Notes under the pieces: model-generated
Seen by the model: the letters and a program-made list of their open reading frames with translations, nothing else
What the model was told of the DNA's origin: nothing
The model's database searches: none
Program-made: the position numbers and the translations under genes
In this document: positions 45,316 through 51,800 of the stretch, in pieces
Position numbering within the stretch: the first letter of the stretch is position 1
How the letters are laid out: each line of letters begins with the position of its first letter
Assembly (NCBI GenBank): GCA_009692825.1
Contig: SHYL01000004.1
Span: forward strand, 1-51,800
DNA: 51,800 nucleotides
Origin: Dehalococcoidia bacterium
Lineage (GTDB): Bacteria > Chloroflexota > Dehalococcoidia > SHYB01 > SHYL01
Direction: 5' to 3'

Positions 45316-46584
45316 ATGGCTGTCAAAAATGGTGACGTAAAAGATGTAAAGTTGGCTAACCTTGGCAAAGAACATGTTCAGTGGGCCGAGATGGAGATGC
45401 CTGTTCTTCGGCAGATAAGGAAGAGGTTCCTTAGGGAAAAGCCGCTTAAGGGATTGAAAATCTCCGCGTGCCTGCACGTTACCTCTGAGACTGCGAATCT
45501 CGCGCTGACGCTGCGTGACGGCGGCGCTGACCTGACCCTGTGTGCCAGCAATCCGCTAAGCACACAGGATGACGTCGCGGCGTACCTGACAGGCGCGGAA
45601 AAAATACCTACGTTTGCAATAAAGGGTGAAGACCAGAAGACCTATTACAGCCATATCAATTCAGCGCTTGATGCCAAGCCTAACCTCACGATGGATGACG
45701 GCGCCGACCTTGTCGCCACTATCCACACGAAGCAGAAGGTCCTACTTAAAGACATCATGGCAGGCACAGAAGAGACTACCACGGGTGTTATACGTCTGCG
45801 CAGCATGGAGGCAGCCAAGAAGCTCATGTACCCGATCGTTGCCGTAAACGAGGCTATGACGAAGCACTTCTTCGATAATCGCTACGGCACAGGCCAGAGC
45901 ACTATCGATGGCATCACGCGCGCCACGAACATTCTGTGGGCCGGCAAGAACGTCGTGGTTGCCGGTTACGGCTGGTGCGGCAGAGGTGTCGCGTCCAGGG
46001 CAAGAGGCCTTGGCGGCCAGGTCATCGTGACTGAGGTAGATCCCATAAGAGCGCTTGAGGCAGTAATGGACGGCTACCGTGTTATGGCCATGCCGGAAGC
46101 CGCCAAAATAGGCGATTTCTTTATCACAGTAACCGGTGATATCAACGTTATCGATATAGACGACTTCCTGTCTATGAAAGATGGAGCTGTGGTCGCGAAC
46201 AGCGGACACTTCAATGTTGAGATAAACATCAAGGCACTGGAAGACCTTGCCAAAGAAAAGAGACATGCGCGCCCGTTTGTGGATGAATACACGTTGTCCA
46301 GCGGCAGACGCATTTATCTGCTGGCGGAAGGCCGCCTTGTAAACCTTTCAGCCGCTGAAGGACATCCTGCCAGCGTCATGGACATGAGCTTCGCGAACCA
46401 GGCACTGTGCGCTGAGTACGTGTACAAGAATTACAAGAAGCTTGAAAAGAAGGTCTACGTTGTTCCTGAGAATATCGATAAAGAAGTCGGCAGGCTGAAG
46501 CTTCAGGCAATGGGCGTAAAGATAGATGTGCTTACTAAGGAACAGGAAAAATACCTGTCTGGATGGGCAGAAGGGACTTCCTAG
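45316..46584 (+). CDS. ahcY: Adenosylhomocysteinase
   Basis: 422 residues. NAD-binding segment [20 protein letters not shown] and the family text [42 protein letters not shown] and [23 protein letters not shown] are all present. Splits S-adenosylhomocysteine to adenosine and homocysteine, keeping methyltransferases active. GGAGAG ribosome site. Its TAG shares the CTAG tetranucleotide with the znuB stop on the other strand, leaving no spacer. Confidence 0.97.
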   Translation: MAVKNGDVKDVKLANLGKEHVQWAEMEMPVLRQIRKRFLREKPLKGLKISACLHVTSETANLALTLRDGGADLTLCASNPLSTQDDVAAYLTGAEKIPTFAIKGEDQKTYYSHINSALDAKPNLTMDDGADLVATIHTKQKVLLKDIMAGTEETTTGVIRLRSMEAAKKLMYPIVAVNEAMTKHFFDNRYGTGQSTIDGITRATNILWAGKNVVVAGYGWCGRGVASRARGLGGQVIVTEVDPIRALEAVMDGYRVMAMPEAAKIGDFFITVTGDINVIDIDDFLSMKDGAVVANSGHFNVEINIKALEDLAKEKRHARPFVDEYTLSSGRRIYLLAEGRLVNLSAAEGHPASVMDMSFANQALCAEYVYKNYKKLEKKVYVVPENIDKEVGRLKLQAMGVKIDVLTKEQEKYLSGWAEGTS

Positions 46585-47414
46585 CCCTGACTTTTCAGCG
46601 GAGCGCTCTTTCTGGTCTTTAAGGCTTTTAATCCTGAGACTATTGCCAGCAAACTGAGCGCGGTAAGCACTATCGCGCCGCTTGCGGCTATGTCCTGGTA
46701 GAAGGACACCGTCAGCCCGGTAAAGACGCTTACCATGCCAATGGCCCCGGCGACCAGTAATGTAGTTCTGAACCCGCGTCCAAGCTGAAGGCTGGCAAGC
46801 ACCGGGAACACTATGAGCGCGCCAACGAGCAGACCGCCCACAATACGCATAGCCAGTGTCACCGTTATGCCCGTCAGTACCGCTAAGACTATGTTCACCC
46901 TGTTCACAGGCACACCGGATACGCGTGCCATATCAGGGTCAAACGTGGACTGCACCAGCTCGCTGTACAGAAGCCAAACGATTGCCAGCACCGCGACGCC
47001 GAGCCCGACGCTTGCCCATACGTCACCCTTACCCACAGTGACAACGCTGCCGAACAGGTAGCCGAACAGGTCTATGCCCACACCGTTGCCTATGCTGAGG
47101 ATGATCAGAGCGAGCGACAGTGATGTGTAGAGGACAAGCGCGAGGGCGCTGTCGCTGGCCATAAACCGCGATGTCCGCAACCGCTCAAGTATCACGGCTG
47201 CAATAGCAGATGTGATTATGGCTACCAGCACGGGGAAGTGGCCCAGGAAGATGCCGATCGCTGCGCCGGTGATAGCCACGTGAGCCAGGGTATCTGCGAT
47301 GAGCGACAGCCGGCGCAGAACGAGGAATGTTCCGAGAAGCGGCGCCGCCAGCCCGACGATACCCCCTGCTATGAACGCGCGCACCATGAAGCTGTACTGG
47401 AATATTTCAGGCAT
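46581..47414 (-). CDS. znuB: Zinc ABC transporter permease ZnuB
   Basis: 277 residues, about eight membrane helices. The ABC-3 family pattern is clear: [41 protein letters not shown], then [14 protein letters not shown] and GIVFP-like [19 protein letters not shown]. Imports zinc (or manganese) with ZnuC and ZnuA. Start is 2 bases after the znuC stop. Convergent with ahcY, sharing stop bases. Confidence 0.93.
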   Translation of the reverse strand: MPEIFQYSFMVRAFIAGGIVGLAAPLLGTFLVLRRLSLIADTLAHVAITGAAIGIFLGHFPVLVAIITSAIAAVILERLRTSRFMASDSALALVLYTSLSLALIILSIGNGVGIDLFGYLFGSVVTVGKGDVWASVGLGVAVLAIVWLLYSELVQSTFDPDMARVSGVPVNRVNIVLAVLTGITVTLAMRIVGGLLVGALIVFPVLASLQLGRGFRTTLLVAGAIGMVSVFTGLTVSFYQDIAASGAIVLTALSLLAIVSGLKALKTRKSAPLKSQG

Positions 47415-47416
47415 CT

Positions 47417-48190
47417 TTACTCATGTCTGTGTACAACCATATCCACTTTGTGGCCGTAGAGTGCACTCAGGTCTTTATCTGACAGTTCATTAACATCCGT
47501 ATATGACTGCAAACGGCAGTTCATGCAGGCTATTTTATCGGCTTCGTGGAGGACCACGCCTATATCATGTGATACTAGTATCACCGTTACTTTCCTGGTC
47601 TCACGCAGATGGCGTATCAGGGTGTAGAACTGCTCCTGTCCTGCCTGGTCCACTCCGGACGTTGGTTCATCCATTATCAGAAGCTCAGGCTGGTGCACCA
47701 TGGCGCGCCCTATCAGCACACGCTGCTGCTGGCCGCCAGATAGCTCGCTTATAAGTCTGTGCCGCAAGTCCCACATATCGACGAGGAGCAGGGCCTTCTC
47801 GGCTGCAGGCGATATGCCGCGCCTGAATATAGCTGTATGGTCGATCCCCTTGTACTCGCCAAGCTTTACGATGTCCGCAACGGTGGCTGGGAAGCGCACG
47901 CGGAAAGCGCTGGCGAACTGAGGCACATATCCGATACGGTGCCATGACCTGAACCGCTTGATGTCCTCACCGAACAGGAGAACTCGGCCGCTCTGAGGCT
48001 TTTCGAGTCCCATAGCCAGCTTAATAAGGGTGGTCTTACCGCTCCCGTTGGGTCCTATGAGCGCTACGAAATTACCGCGCTCTATTGAGAAGGTGACGTC
48101 CTCCACGGCGTGCGCTTCGTTGTAACCGAACGTTACGTGTTCAAAAGTTACGTGCGATTCGGGTAGATTGTTCGTAATACTTATCGGCAT
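47417..48190 (-). CDS. znuC: Zinc ABC transporter ATP-binding protein ZnuC
   Basis: 257 residues. Walker A GPNGSGKTT, signature LSGGQQQRVLIGRAMV, Walker B LLIMDEPTSGVD and H-loop VSHDIG. The C-terminus MNCRLQSYTDVNELSD and HKVDMVVHRHE carry Cys and His as in ZnuC. ATG start overlaps the znuA end by 10 bases, so it is translationally coupled. Confidence 0.93.
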   Translation of the reverse strand: MPISITNNLPESHVTFEHVTFGYNEAHAVEDVTFSIERGNFVALIGPNGSGKTTLIKLAMGLEKPQSGRVLLFGEDIKRFRSWHRIGYVPQFASAFRVRFPATVADIVKLGEYKGIDHTAIFRRGISPAAEKALLLVDMWDLRHRLISELSGGQQQRVLIGRAMVHQPELLIMDEPTSGVDQAGQEQFYTLIRHLRETRKVTVILVSHDIGVVLHEADKIACMNCRLQSYTDVNELSDKDLSALYGHKVDMVVHRHE

Positions 48191-49128
48191 CCGAGCGCCA
48201 GCCTTAAATTTGCAAGGTTGTTTTTCATCACGGTGACATAGTTATCTCCAGCGTTTAGCTCTTTTTCGGTCAATCCTTCAAGCGGATTCAATACAAGGGT
48301 CTCAATTCCAGCCTCATCAGCAAGTGTTTTTGAGATTCTTGGACTGACCAGGGTTTCAAAGAATATATGGGTAGCTTTCTTAGCTTTGAGTTCTTCTAAT
48401 ACCTTGCGAAGCCGCGCGGGACTGGGTTCAGCGTCAGGCGTAATGCCTGAAACGGCAAGCTGTTTCAATTCGTAACGTTGTGCCAGATAGGCGAAAGCCG
48501 CGTGTGAAGTCACTATCGTTGTCCGGTCGCAGTTTGAAAGTCCGTTTTTGAATTCCGTATCTAATGTATGCAGGTCTATTTTGAGTGTATCAAGATTTGT
48601 TTTGTAAGCAGCCGCATTAGCAGGATCTGCCTTTGCCATGCCGGCATAAATAGCATCCGCTTCCTGAGCATATCGTATTGGGTCAAGCCAAACGTGCGGG
48701 TCTTTGCCGGAAATCTCCTCATCGTTTGAATCACGCAGCTCCTGTCCAGTTATCCCTTTTACAACAATAGTTTTGGTGGTGTTCATATCAGAAACAACTC
48801 TATCCGCCCACTTTTCAACGATTCCCTGGTAAATAAATACCTTTGCATTTTGTATCGCCGCTATCTCCTTTGGCGAAGGCTCCCAGTTGTGAGGCTCCGC
48901 TCCGGCCGGGACAAGGGTTTTTACGCTGACCTGACTGCCTCCGATTCTTTCTGCGAGAAACTGCACGGGATAAAAGGATGTGACGACTGAAGTCTTGCCG
49001 GTCTCTATAGGACTTTCTGCTGAGCATGCGGCAAACGAAAATACGATTAATAATGCGGCCGCAACAGGTTTAGGCCAGAGCCTCACTTTGTACACTATGA
49101 TACTAAGTCTCAATGTATTTCGTAGCAA
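48181..49128 (-). CDS. znuA: Zinc-binding lipoprotein ZnuA (cluster A-I metal SBP)
   Basis: 315 residues from TTG 49128, supported by AGGAG 6 bases upstream. Lipoprotein signal ends at ALLIVFSFAAC. Metal ligands expected at the His in AGAEPHNWEPSP, DPHVWLDP and VVTSHAAFAYLAQRY, plus the Asp/Glu in DAGIETL region. The His-rich loop of enterobacterial ZnuA is absent. Binds zinc (or Mn) outside the membrane for ZnuBC. 31 bases after the Zur-like gene on the same strand. Confidence 0.93.
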   Translation of the reverse strand: MLRNTLRLSIIVYKVRLWPKPVAAALLIVFSFAACSAESPIETGKTSVVTSFYPVQFLAERIGGSQVSVKTLVPAGAEPHNWEPSPKEIAAIQNAKVFIYQGIVEKWADRVVSDMNTTKTIVVKGITGQELRDSNDEEISGKDPHVWLDPIRYAQEADAIYAGMAKADPANAAAYKTNLDTLKIDLHTLDTEFKNGLSNCDRTTIVTSHAAFAYLAQRYELKQLAVSGITPDAEPSPARLRKVLEELKAKKATHIFFETLVSPRISKTLADEAGIETLVLNPLEGLTEKELNAGDNYVTVMKNNLANLRLALGCR

Positions 49129-49159
49129 AACCGACTCCTATTTTGTTTTGAATTAGCTA

Positions 49160-49615
49160 CTAACTGTGCTGGTGTTCAGCGCGGATGCTGTCCACTTTGG
49201 CGCCTGCGGCCCTGCATGCTGCGCAGAGAACGAAAACTTCGATGCGGTGCCCGACCACTGTGTCGCCATCGTCGTCTTCCATACTCTTGAGCGCCCGCTC
49301 AATGACCGTCTGCCTGAACTCGCGGACCGATCCGCAATGCACGCATATGATGTGGTGATGGTGAGCCATGCCGGATACCGTGTACCGGGGCGCGCCTGAA
49401 TCCATTGCGAGCTTGCAGAGTACGCCCTGGTCTACCAGCAGACGGATCGTTCGGTAGACGGTCGCGCGCCCTGCTTCACGTACCTCGGTCACCAGCTCTT
49501 CAGCGGTGAACCCTTCCTCGTGTTTTATGAGGCTATCGACCAGCTTTACGCGGCTGCCCGTGATGCGGAAGCCGTTGTCTTCTAACTTTTGAATTATCGA
49601 TTCACGCAGTGTCAT
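49160..49615 (-). CDS. Fur-family metalloregulator, probably Zur
   Basis: 151 residues. Winged helix in 1-80 (GRATVYRTIRLLVDQG is the recognition region), then a metal-binding core with AHHHHIICVHCG (His85-88, Cys91, Cys94) and a second Cys pair CAAC (131/134) that makes the structural zinc site. Position directly upstream of znuA on the same strand makes zinc the best metal guess; Fur or PerR cannot be excluded by sequence. Transcribed from the promoter at 49646-49673. Confidence 0.9.
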   Translation of the reverse strand: MTLRESIIQKLEDNGFRITGSRVKLVDSLIKHEEGFTAEELVTEVREAGRATVYRTIRLLVDQGVLCKLAMDSGAPRYTVSGMAHHHHIICVHCGSVREFRQTVIERALKSMEDDDGDTVVGHRIEVFVLCAACRAAGAKVDSIRAEHQHS

Positions 49616-49627
49616 TTGATACTCAGT

Positions 49628-49644
49628 TTCATCAATTGAATGAA
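49628..49644. promoter_or_regulatory. Candidate autoregulatory operator at the zur transcription start
   Basis: Near-palindrome TTCATCAATTGAATGAA, lying between the -10 of the zur promoter and its start codon. A regulator bound here would block transcription of zur-znu. Confidence 0.45.
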
Positions 49645-49645
49645 T

Positions 49646-49673
49646 ACTATATTCGCATCTGATGTGCTGTCAA
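49646..49673 (-). promoter_or_regulatory. Promoter of the zur-znuACB unit
   Basis: On the minus strand: TTGACA (49673-49668), 16-base spacer, TATAGT (49651-49646). Transcription start near 49640, 25 bases before the zur ATG. Confidence 0.75.
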
Positions 49674-49687
49674 GAGGAAATGCCCGC

Positions 49688-49715
49688 TGCAAACGATATT
49701 AAGTATCGTATTGCA
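49688..49715. promoter_or_regulatory. Long palindrome between zur and the cobalamin-binding-type gene
   Basis: Arms TGCAA.CGATA and TATCG.TTGCA around ATTAAG, with one unpaired base in each arm. It lies 15 bases upstream of the zur -35 and 24 bases before the divergent ATG at 49740, so it could control both directions. AT-rich centre and length of about 28 bases are in the range of Fur/Zur-type sites. Confidence 0.6.
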
Positions 49716-49739
49716 GCATATTTTGACTGGGCTTAAACT

Positions 49740-50657
49740 ATGCGTATGCGTGTCATATCCCTCTTACCAAGTGCAACCGAGATAGTCTGCGCGCTTGGTC
49801 AGCAGGGGAGCCTTGTTGGCCGTTCCCACGAATGCGATTTCCCATCCGGCGTAAGCGCTCTGCCCATCTGCTCCAGACCAAAGTTTGTCACGGATGGAAC
49901 GAGCTACGGGCTGAACCAGCGCGTGATTGCGATTCTCCAGGAAGCCGCGTCCATATACAGGCTGGATGCGAAACTAATGAATAGGCTGAAGCCTGACCTG
50001 ATCATCACGCAGTCGCAATGCGATGTGTGCGCTATCAGCCAGAAGGAAGTTGAGGCTGCCGTCTGTCAGCTCATCGGGACACAGCCGCGAATCATTTCAC
50101 TCGAGCCTAACGCGTTGAGCGATGTTTACCGCGATATATCATCGATTGCGGTAGCGCTGGATGTTCCTGCCGCTGGCGAATCGCTTATTCAGTCCATGAT
50201 GCAAGGGATGGCGCTGGTGAAAACAAGGACTGCTAAGCTGCCGAGGCCGAGAGTCGTCTGTATAGAATGGCTGGACCCGATAATGGCGGCAGGCAACTGG
50301 ATGCCTGAACTCGTGGAGATAGCAGGGGGGCATAACTTGTTTGGCAGCGCCGGCAAGCATTCTCCGTGGATCCAGTGGCCGGATGTCATTACAAACGATC
50401 CTGACTTACTCTTTATTTCGCCCTGCGGCTATGACCTCGCGAGAACCCGAAAAGAGATGGCTTTGCTTGAAGATAAACCCGGCTGGGGAAAGCTAAAAGC
50501 GGTAAGAAATGGGAAAGTGTATATAGCCGACGGCAACCAATATTTCAATAGGCCGGGACCAAGACTGGTGGATTCGCTGAAAATTATGGCTGAGATATTT
50601 CATCCCGTTGGATTCAAGCATGAATACGAAGGAAGTGGATGGCAAAACTGGCGATAA
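49740..50657 (+). CDS. BtuF-like cobalamin-binding/ABC substrate-binding fold protein without signal peptide
   Basis: 305 residues. Segment order of the class III substrate-binding fold: VISLLPSATEIVCALGQQGSLVGRSHECDFP, DLIITQSQCDVC, RVVCIEWLDPIMAAGNWMPELVEIAGG, then DPDLLFISPCGYD and a C-terminal VYIADGNQYFNRPGPRLVDSL. These are the features of the BtuF/cobalamin-binding group. There is no signal peptide or lipobox, so it is probably cytoplasmic, as in many homologs that stand alone. Cobalamin binding is likely by family, and cobamides are common in Dehalococcoidia, but the ligand is unproven. Divergent from zur with a shared palindrome. Confidence 0.85.
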   Translation: MRMRVISLLPSATEIVCALGQQGSLVGRSHECDFPSGVSALPICSRPKFVTDGTSYGLNQRVIAILQEAASIYRLDAKLMNRLKPDLIITQSQCDVCAISQKEVEAAVCQLIGTQPRIISLEPNALSDVYRDISSIAVALDVPAAGESLIQSMMQGMALVKTRTAKLPRPRVVCIEWLDPIMAAGNWMPELVEIAGGHNLFGSAGKHSPWIQWPDVITNDPDLLFISPCGYDLARTRKEMALLEDKPGWGKLKAVRNGKVYIADGNQYFNRPGPRLVDSLKIMAEIFHPVGFKHEYEGSGWQNWR

Positions 50658-50823
50658 GGTAAGCGGTAAGTGATGCCCGGGTGAAGATTACGAATTCACA
50701 CTGACACAAGCGGGGAAGGCACACCTTGCAAACATGAAGAATGGGGACAGGTCTATTTAGTACAATGCCGTAATACTCCCTTGAACTTCATGGGTACTCA
50801 ATTATTGGAAGGACAAGGATTCA

Positions 50824-51390
50824 ATGCCAGCAGACTATAGATCTGAAGTGGAAGCCCAAGCGCTTAATGAACGTCCGGCCGCCATTATCGAGGCGGCAGA
50901 CGATGCCATTATCGGCAAAGACCTCAACGCAATCGTAACAAGCTGGAACCCCGGGGCGGAGCGATTGTACGGCTATACAGCACTGGAAATGATAGGGCAG
51001 TCCATGAAACGCTTGGAGCCGTCGGAGAAAGTTGGCGAGATCGTTTCGATAATGACCCGAATCAGAAAAGGCGATAGGATAGCCCACTTTGAAACGGTCC
51101 GCGTGCGCAAATACGGCACACGTGTATCGATTTCAAAAAGCGTTTCCCCTATACGGAACAGCAAGGGTGTGATTATCGGCGCAATGAATATCACTCACGA
51201 TATGACTGTTCAAAACAAACGAAATGAAACACGGCTGGAATTAGAGAAGTTTTCTTCATCGCGCCGCCTCGCAGAGAATGTATCTGCAGAGCTGAATGAC
51301 AGGTTGGAGACCATCAAGAATGTGCACACTATGCTGATGAAAGTATTCCAAAGGATTCCAGCGACCGGAAACTGCTGGAGATTGCAGTAG
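50824..51390 (+). CDS. PAS-domain protein, probably frameshifted near its 3' end
   Basis: 188 residues as read; ATG 50824 follows GGAAGGACAAGG. Residues 18-130 form a PAS domain (AIIEAADDAIIGKDLNAIVTSWNPGAERLYGY, TALEMIGQSM, GTRVSISKSVSPIRNSKGVIIGAMNITHD), a ligand or redox sensor fold. Then a helix (LELEKFSSSRRLAENVSAEL, DRLETIKNVHTMLMK). After MLMK the frame gives an unlikely tail and stops at 51390; one frame over, the reading continues SIPKDSSDRKLLEIAVEETE to TAA at 51434, resembling a dimerisation helix. A single missing A in the AAAGT run at about 51331 would explain this. No histidine kinase domain follows. Confidence 0.75.
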   Translation: MPADYRSEVEAQALNERPAAIIEAADDAIIGKDLNAIVTSWNPGAERLYGYTALEMIGQSMKRLEPSEKVGEIVSIMTRIRKGDRIAHFETVRVRKYGTRVSISKSVSPIRNSKGVIIGAMNITHDMTVQNKRNETRLELEKFSSSRRLAENVSAELNDRLETIKNVHTMLMKVFQRIPATGNCWRLQ

Positions 51391-51471
51391 AAGAGACTGA
51401 GAAAATATTGAATTACAGCCGCCGTGTATCGTAACGTCAGTTACACGCTCCTCTTATCCTTTGGATATTTC

Positions 51472-51507
51472 AAAAGTTATTAGCTGTATAAAAGTTATTA
51501 GCTATAT
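51472..51507 (+). repeat. 18-base tandem duplication before the MFS gene
   Basis: AAAAGTTATTAGCTGTAT (51472-51489) is followed at once by AAAAGTTATTAGCTATAT (51490-51507), one base different. The second copy leads into TATAAT (51505-51510), a likely -10 for the gene starting at 51546. Confidence 0.85.
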
Positions 51508-51545
51508 AATCAGACACATGCCCGCTTGCAGGAAAATATCCTAAC

Positions 51546-51800
51546 TTGGAAACCGACCACTCTACACCCGATAGAGCGCATTTAGCTGCATCTGCTGAGC
51601 AAACACGGTACAGAGTCAGTATTTCATCCACCTTCGAGTCTTTGCGGGTAAGGGACTATCGCTACTATTTCATCTCCAGCTTAGCTTTCATGTCGTGTAT
51701 GAATATTCAGATGGTCGCCAGCGGATGGTTTACATATAAGCTGACCGGCTCGAGCGCGCTGCTGGGAATCACTCTGCTTGCCAATGCGATTCCAGGTATC
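51546..51800 (+). CDS. Major facilitator superfamily transporter, N-terminal part (runs off window)
   Basis: TTG at 51546, 85 codons open to the window end. After about 30 residues it reads FESLRVRDYRYYFISSLAFMS, NIQMVASGWFTYKLTGSSAL and LGITLLANAIPG, the typical start of MFS_3-type exporters and similar to the transporter at 10919-12169. About one and a half membrane helices are visible; substrate unknown. The tandem repeat with TATAAT lies just upstream. Confidence 0.8.
   Translation, partial: METDHSTPDRAHLAASAEQTRYRVSISSTFESLRVRDYRYYFISSLAFMSCMNIQMVASGWFTYKLTGSSALLGITLLANAIPGI

Noticed and set aside
45293-45316. SAM or SAH riboswitch before ahcY
   Set aside because: Only 22 bases separate it from the previous gene; there is no room for an aptamer.
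50658-50823. Gene or element before the PAS gene
   Set aside because: No open frame with a ribosome site and no strong structure seen in these 166 bases.

Overview
The window looks like a chromosomal segment of an uncultured member of the Chloroflexota, most likely class Dehalococcoidia. The evidence is the text of the 16S rRNA gene (for example the GCATGCAAGTCGAACGGTC stretch near its 5' end and the short V3 region), the fact that this 16S gene stands alone without 23S/5S, a DUF5679 zinc-ribbon gene, and the gene content. This placement is from memory of such sequences and was not computed.

Layout. 1-4.4 kb (mostly minus): an oligopeptide-binding lipoprotein cut by the window edge, a TusA-like and a DsrE-like sulfur-carrier pair, a decayed alpha/beta hydrolase, a TPR lipoprotein. 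4.46-6.43 kb: a complete stand-alone 16S transcription unit on the minus strand (promoter, leader, processing stem, 16S, trailer, terminator). 6.5-12.2 kb: accessory region with a dispersed hairpin repeat, a decayed DUF488 gene, a cyclic-nucleotide-binding protein, two paralogous unknown proteins flanking a secreted histidine phosphatase, a LigA/LigB-type ring-cleaving dioxygenase and an MFS exporter. 12.3-20.0 kb: translation/transcription core (proS, nusA, ylxR, infB, rbfA, truB, DUF5679). 20.2-27.1 kb: CorC-type membrane protein, thrS, dnaK with a broken hspR in front of it, small zinc ribbon, molybdopterin oxidoreductase.

27.2-39.1 kb is the most interesting part: a cytochrome c maturation set (ccmF, secreted unknown, DUF486, ccmA, ccmB, ccmC, ccmD, and after a pseudogene ccmE) running directly into a respiratory operon of an iron-sulfur flavoprotein of the GltD/NfnB type, a b6-type cytochrome b, a subunit-IV-like protein, a Rieske protein and a monohaem cytochrome c. 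Together they read as a menaquinol-type cytochrome bc complex with a dedicated soluble NAD(P)H/ferredoxin-reactive partner, plus the machinery to attach its haem c.

39.1-46.6 kb: nucleotide and methyl-cycle salvage (rdgB, moaA, apt, mtnA, mtnP, rhodanese, kinase fusion, ahcY). MtnP releases adenine for Apt and methylthioribose-1-phosphate for MtnA; AhcY recycles S-adenosylhomocysteine. 46.6-49.6 kb: zinc uptake znuB-znuC-znuA with a Zur/Fur regulator, divergent from a cobalamin-binding-type protein. The right end holds a PAS protein with a probable frameshift and the start of an MFS transporter.

Accessory intervals carry an unusual number of broken genes (hydrolase, DUF488, hspR, sugar dehydrogenase, a 53-codon gene with an internal TGA, a small membrane ORF with an internal TGA, the PAS gene), while all the core genes are intact. 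No tRNA, 23S/5S, CRISPR array, complete insertion sequence or prophage was seen.
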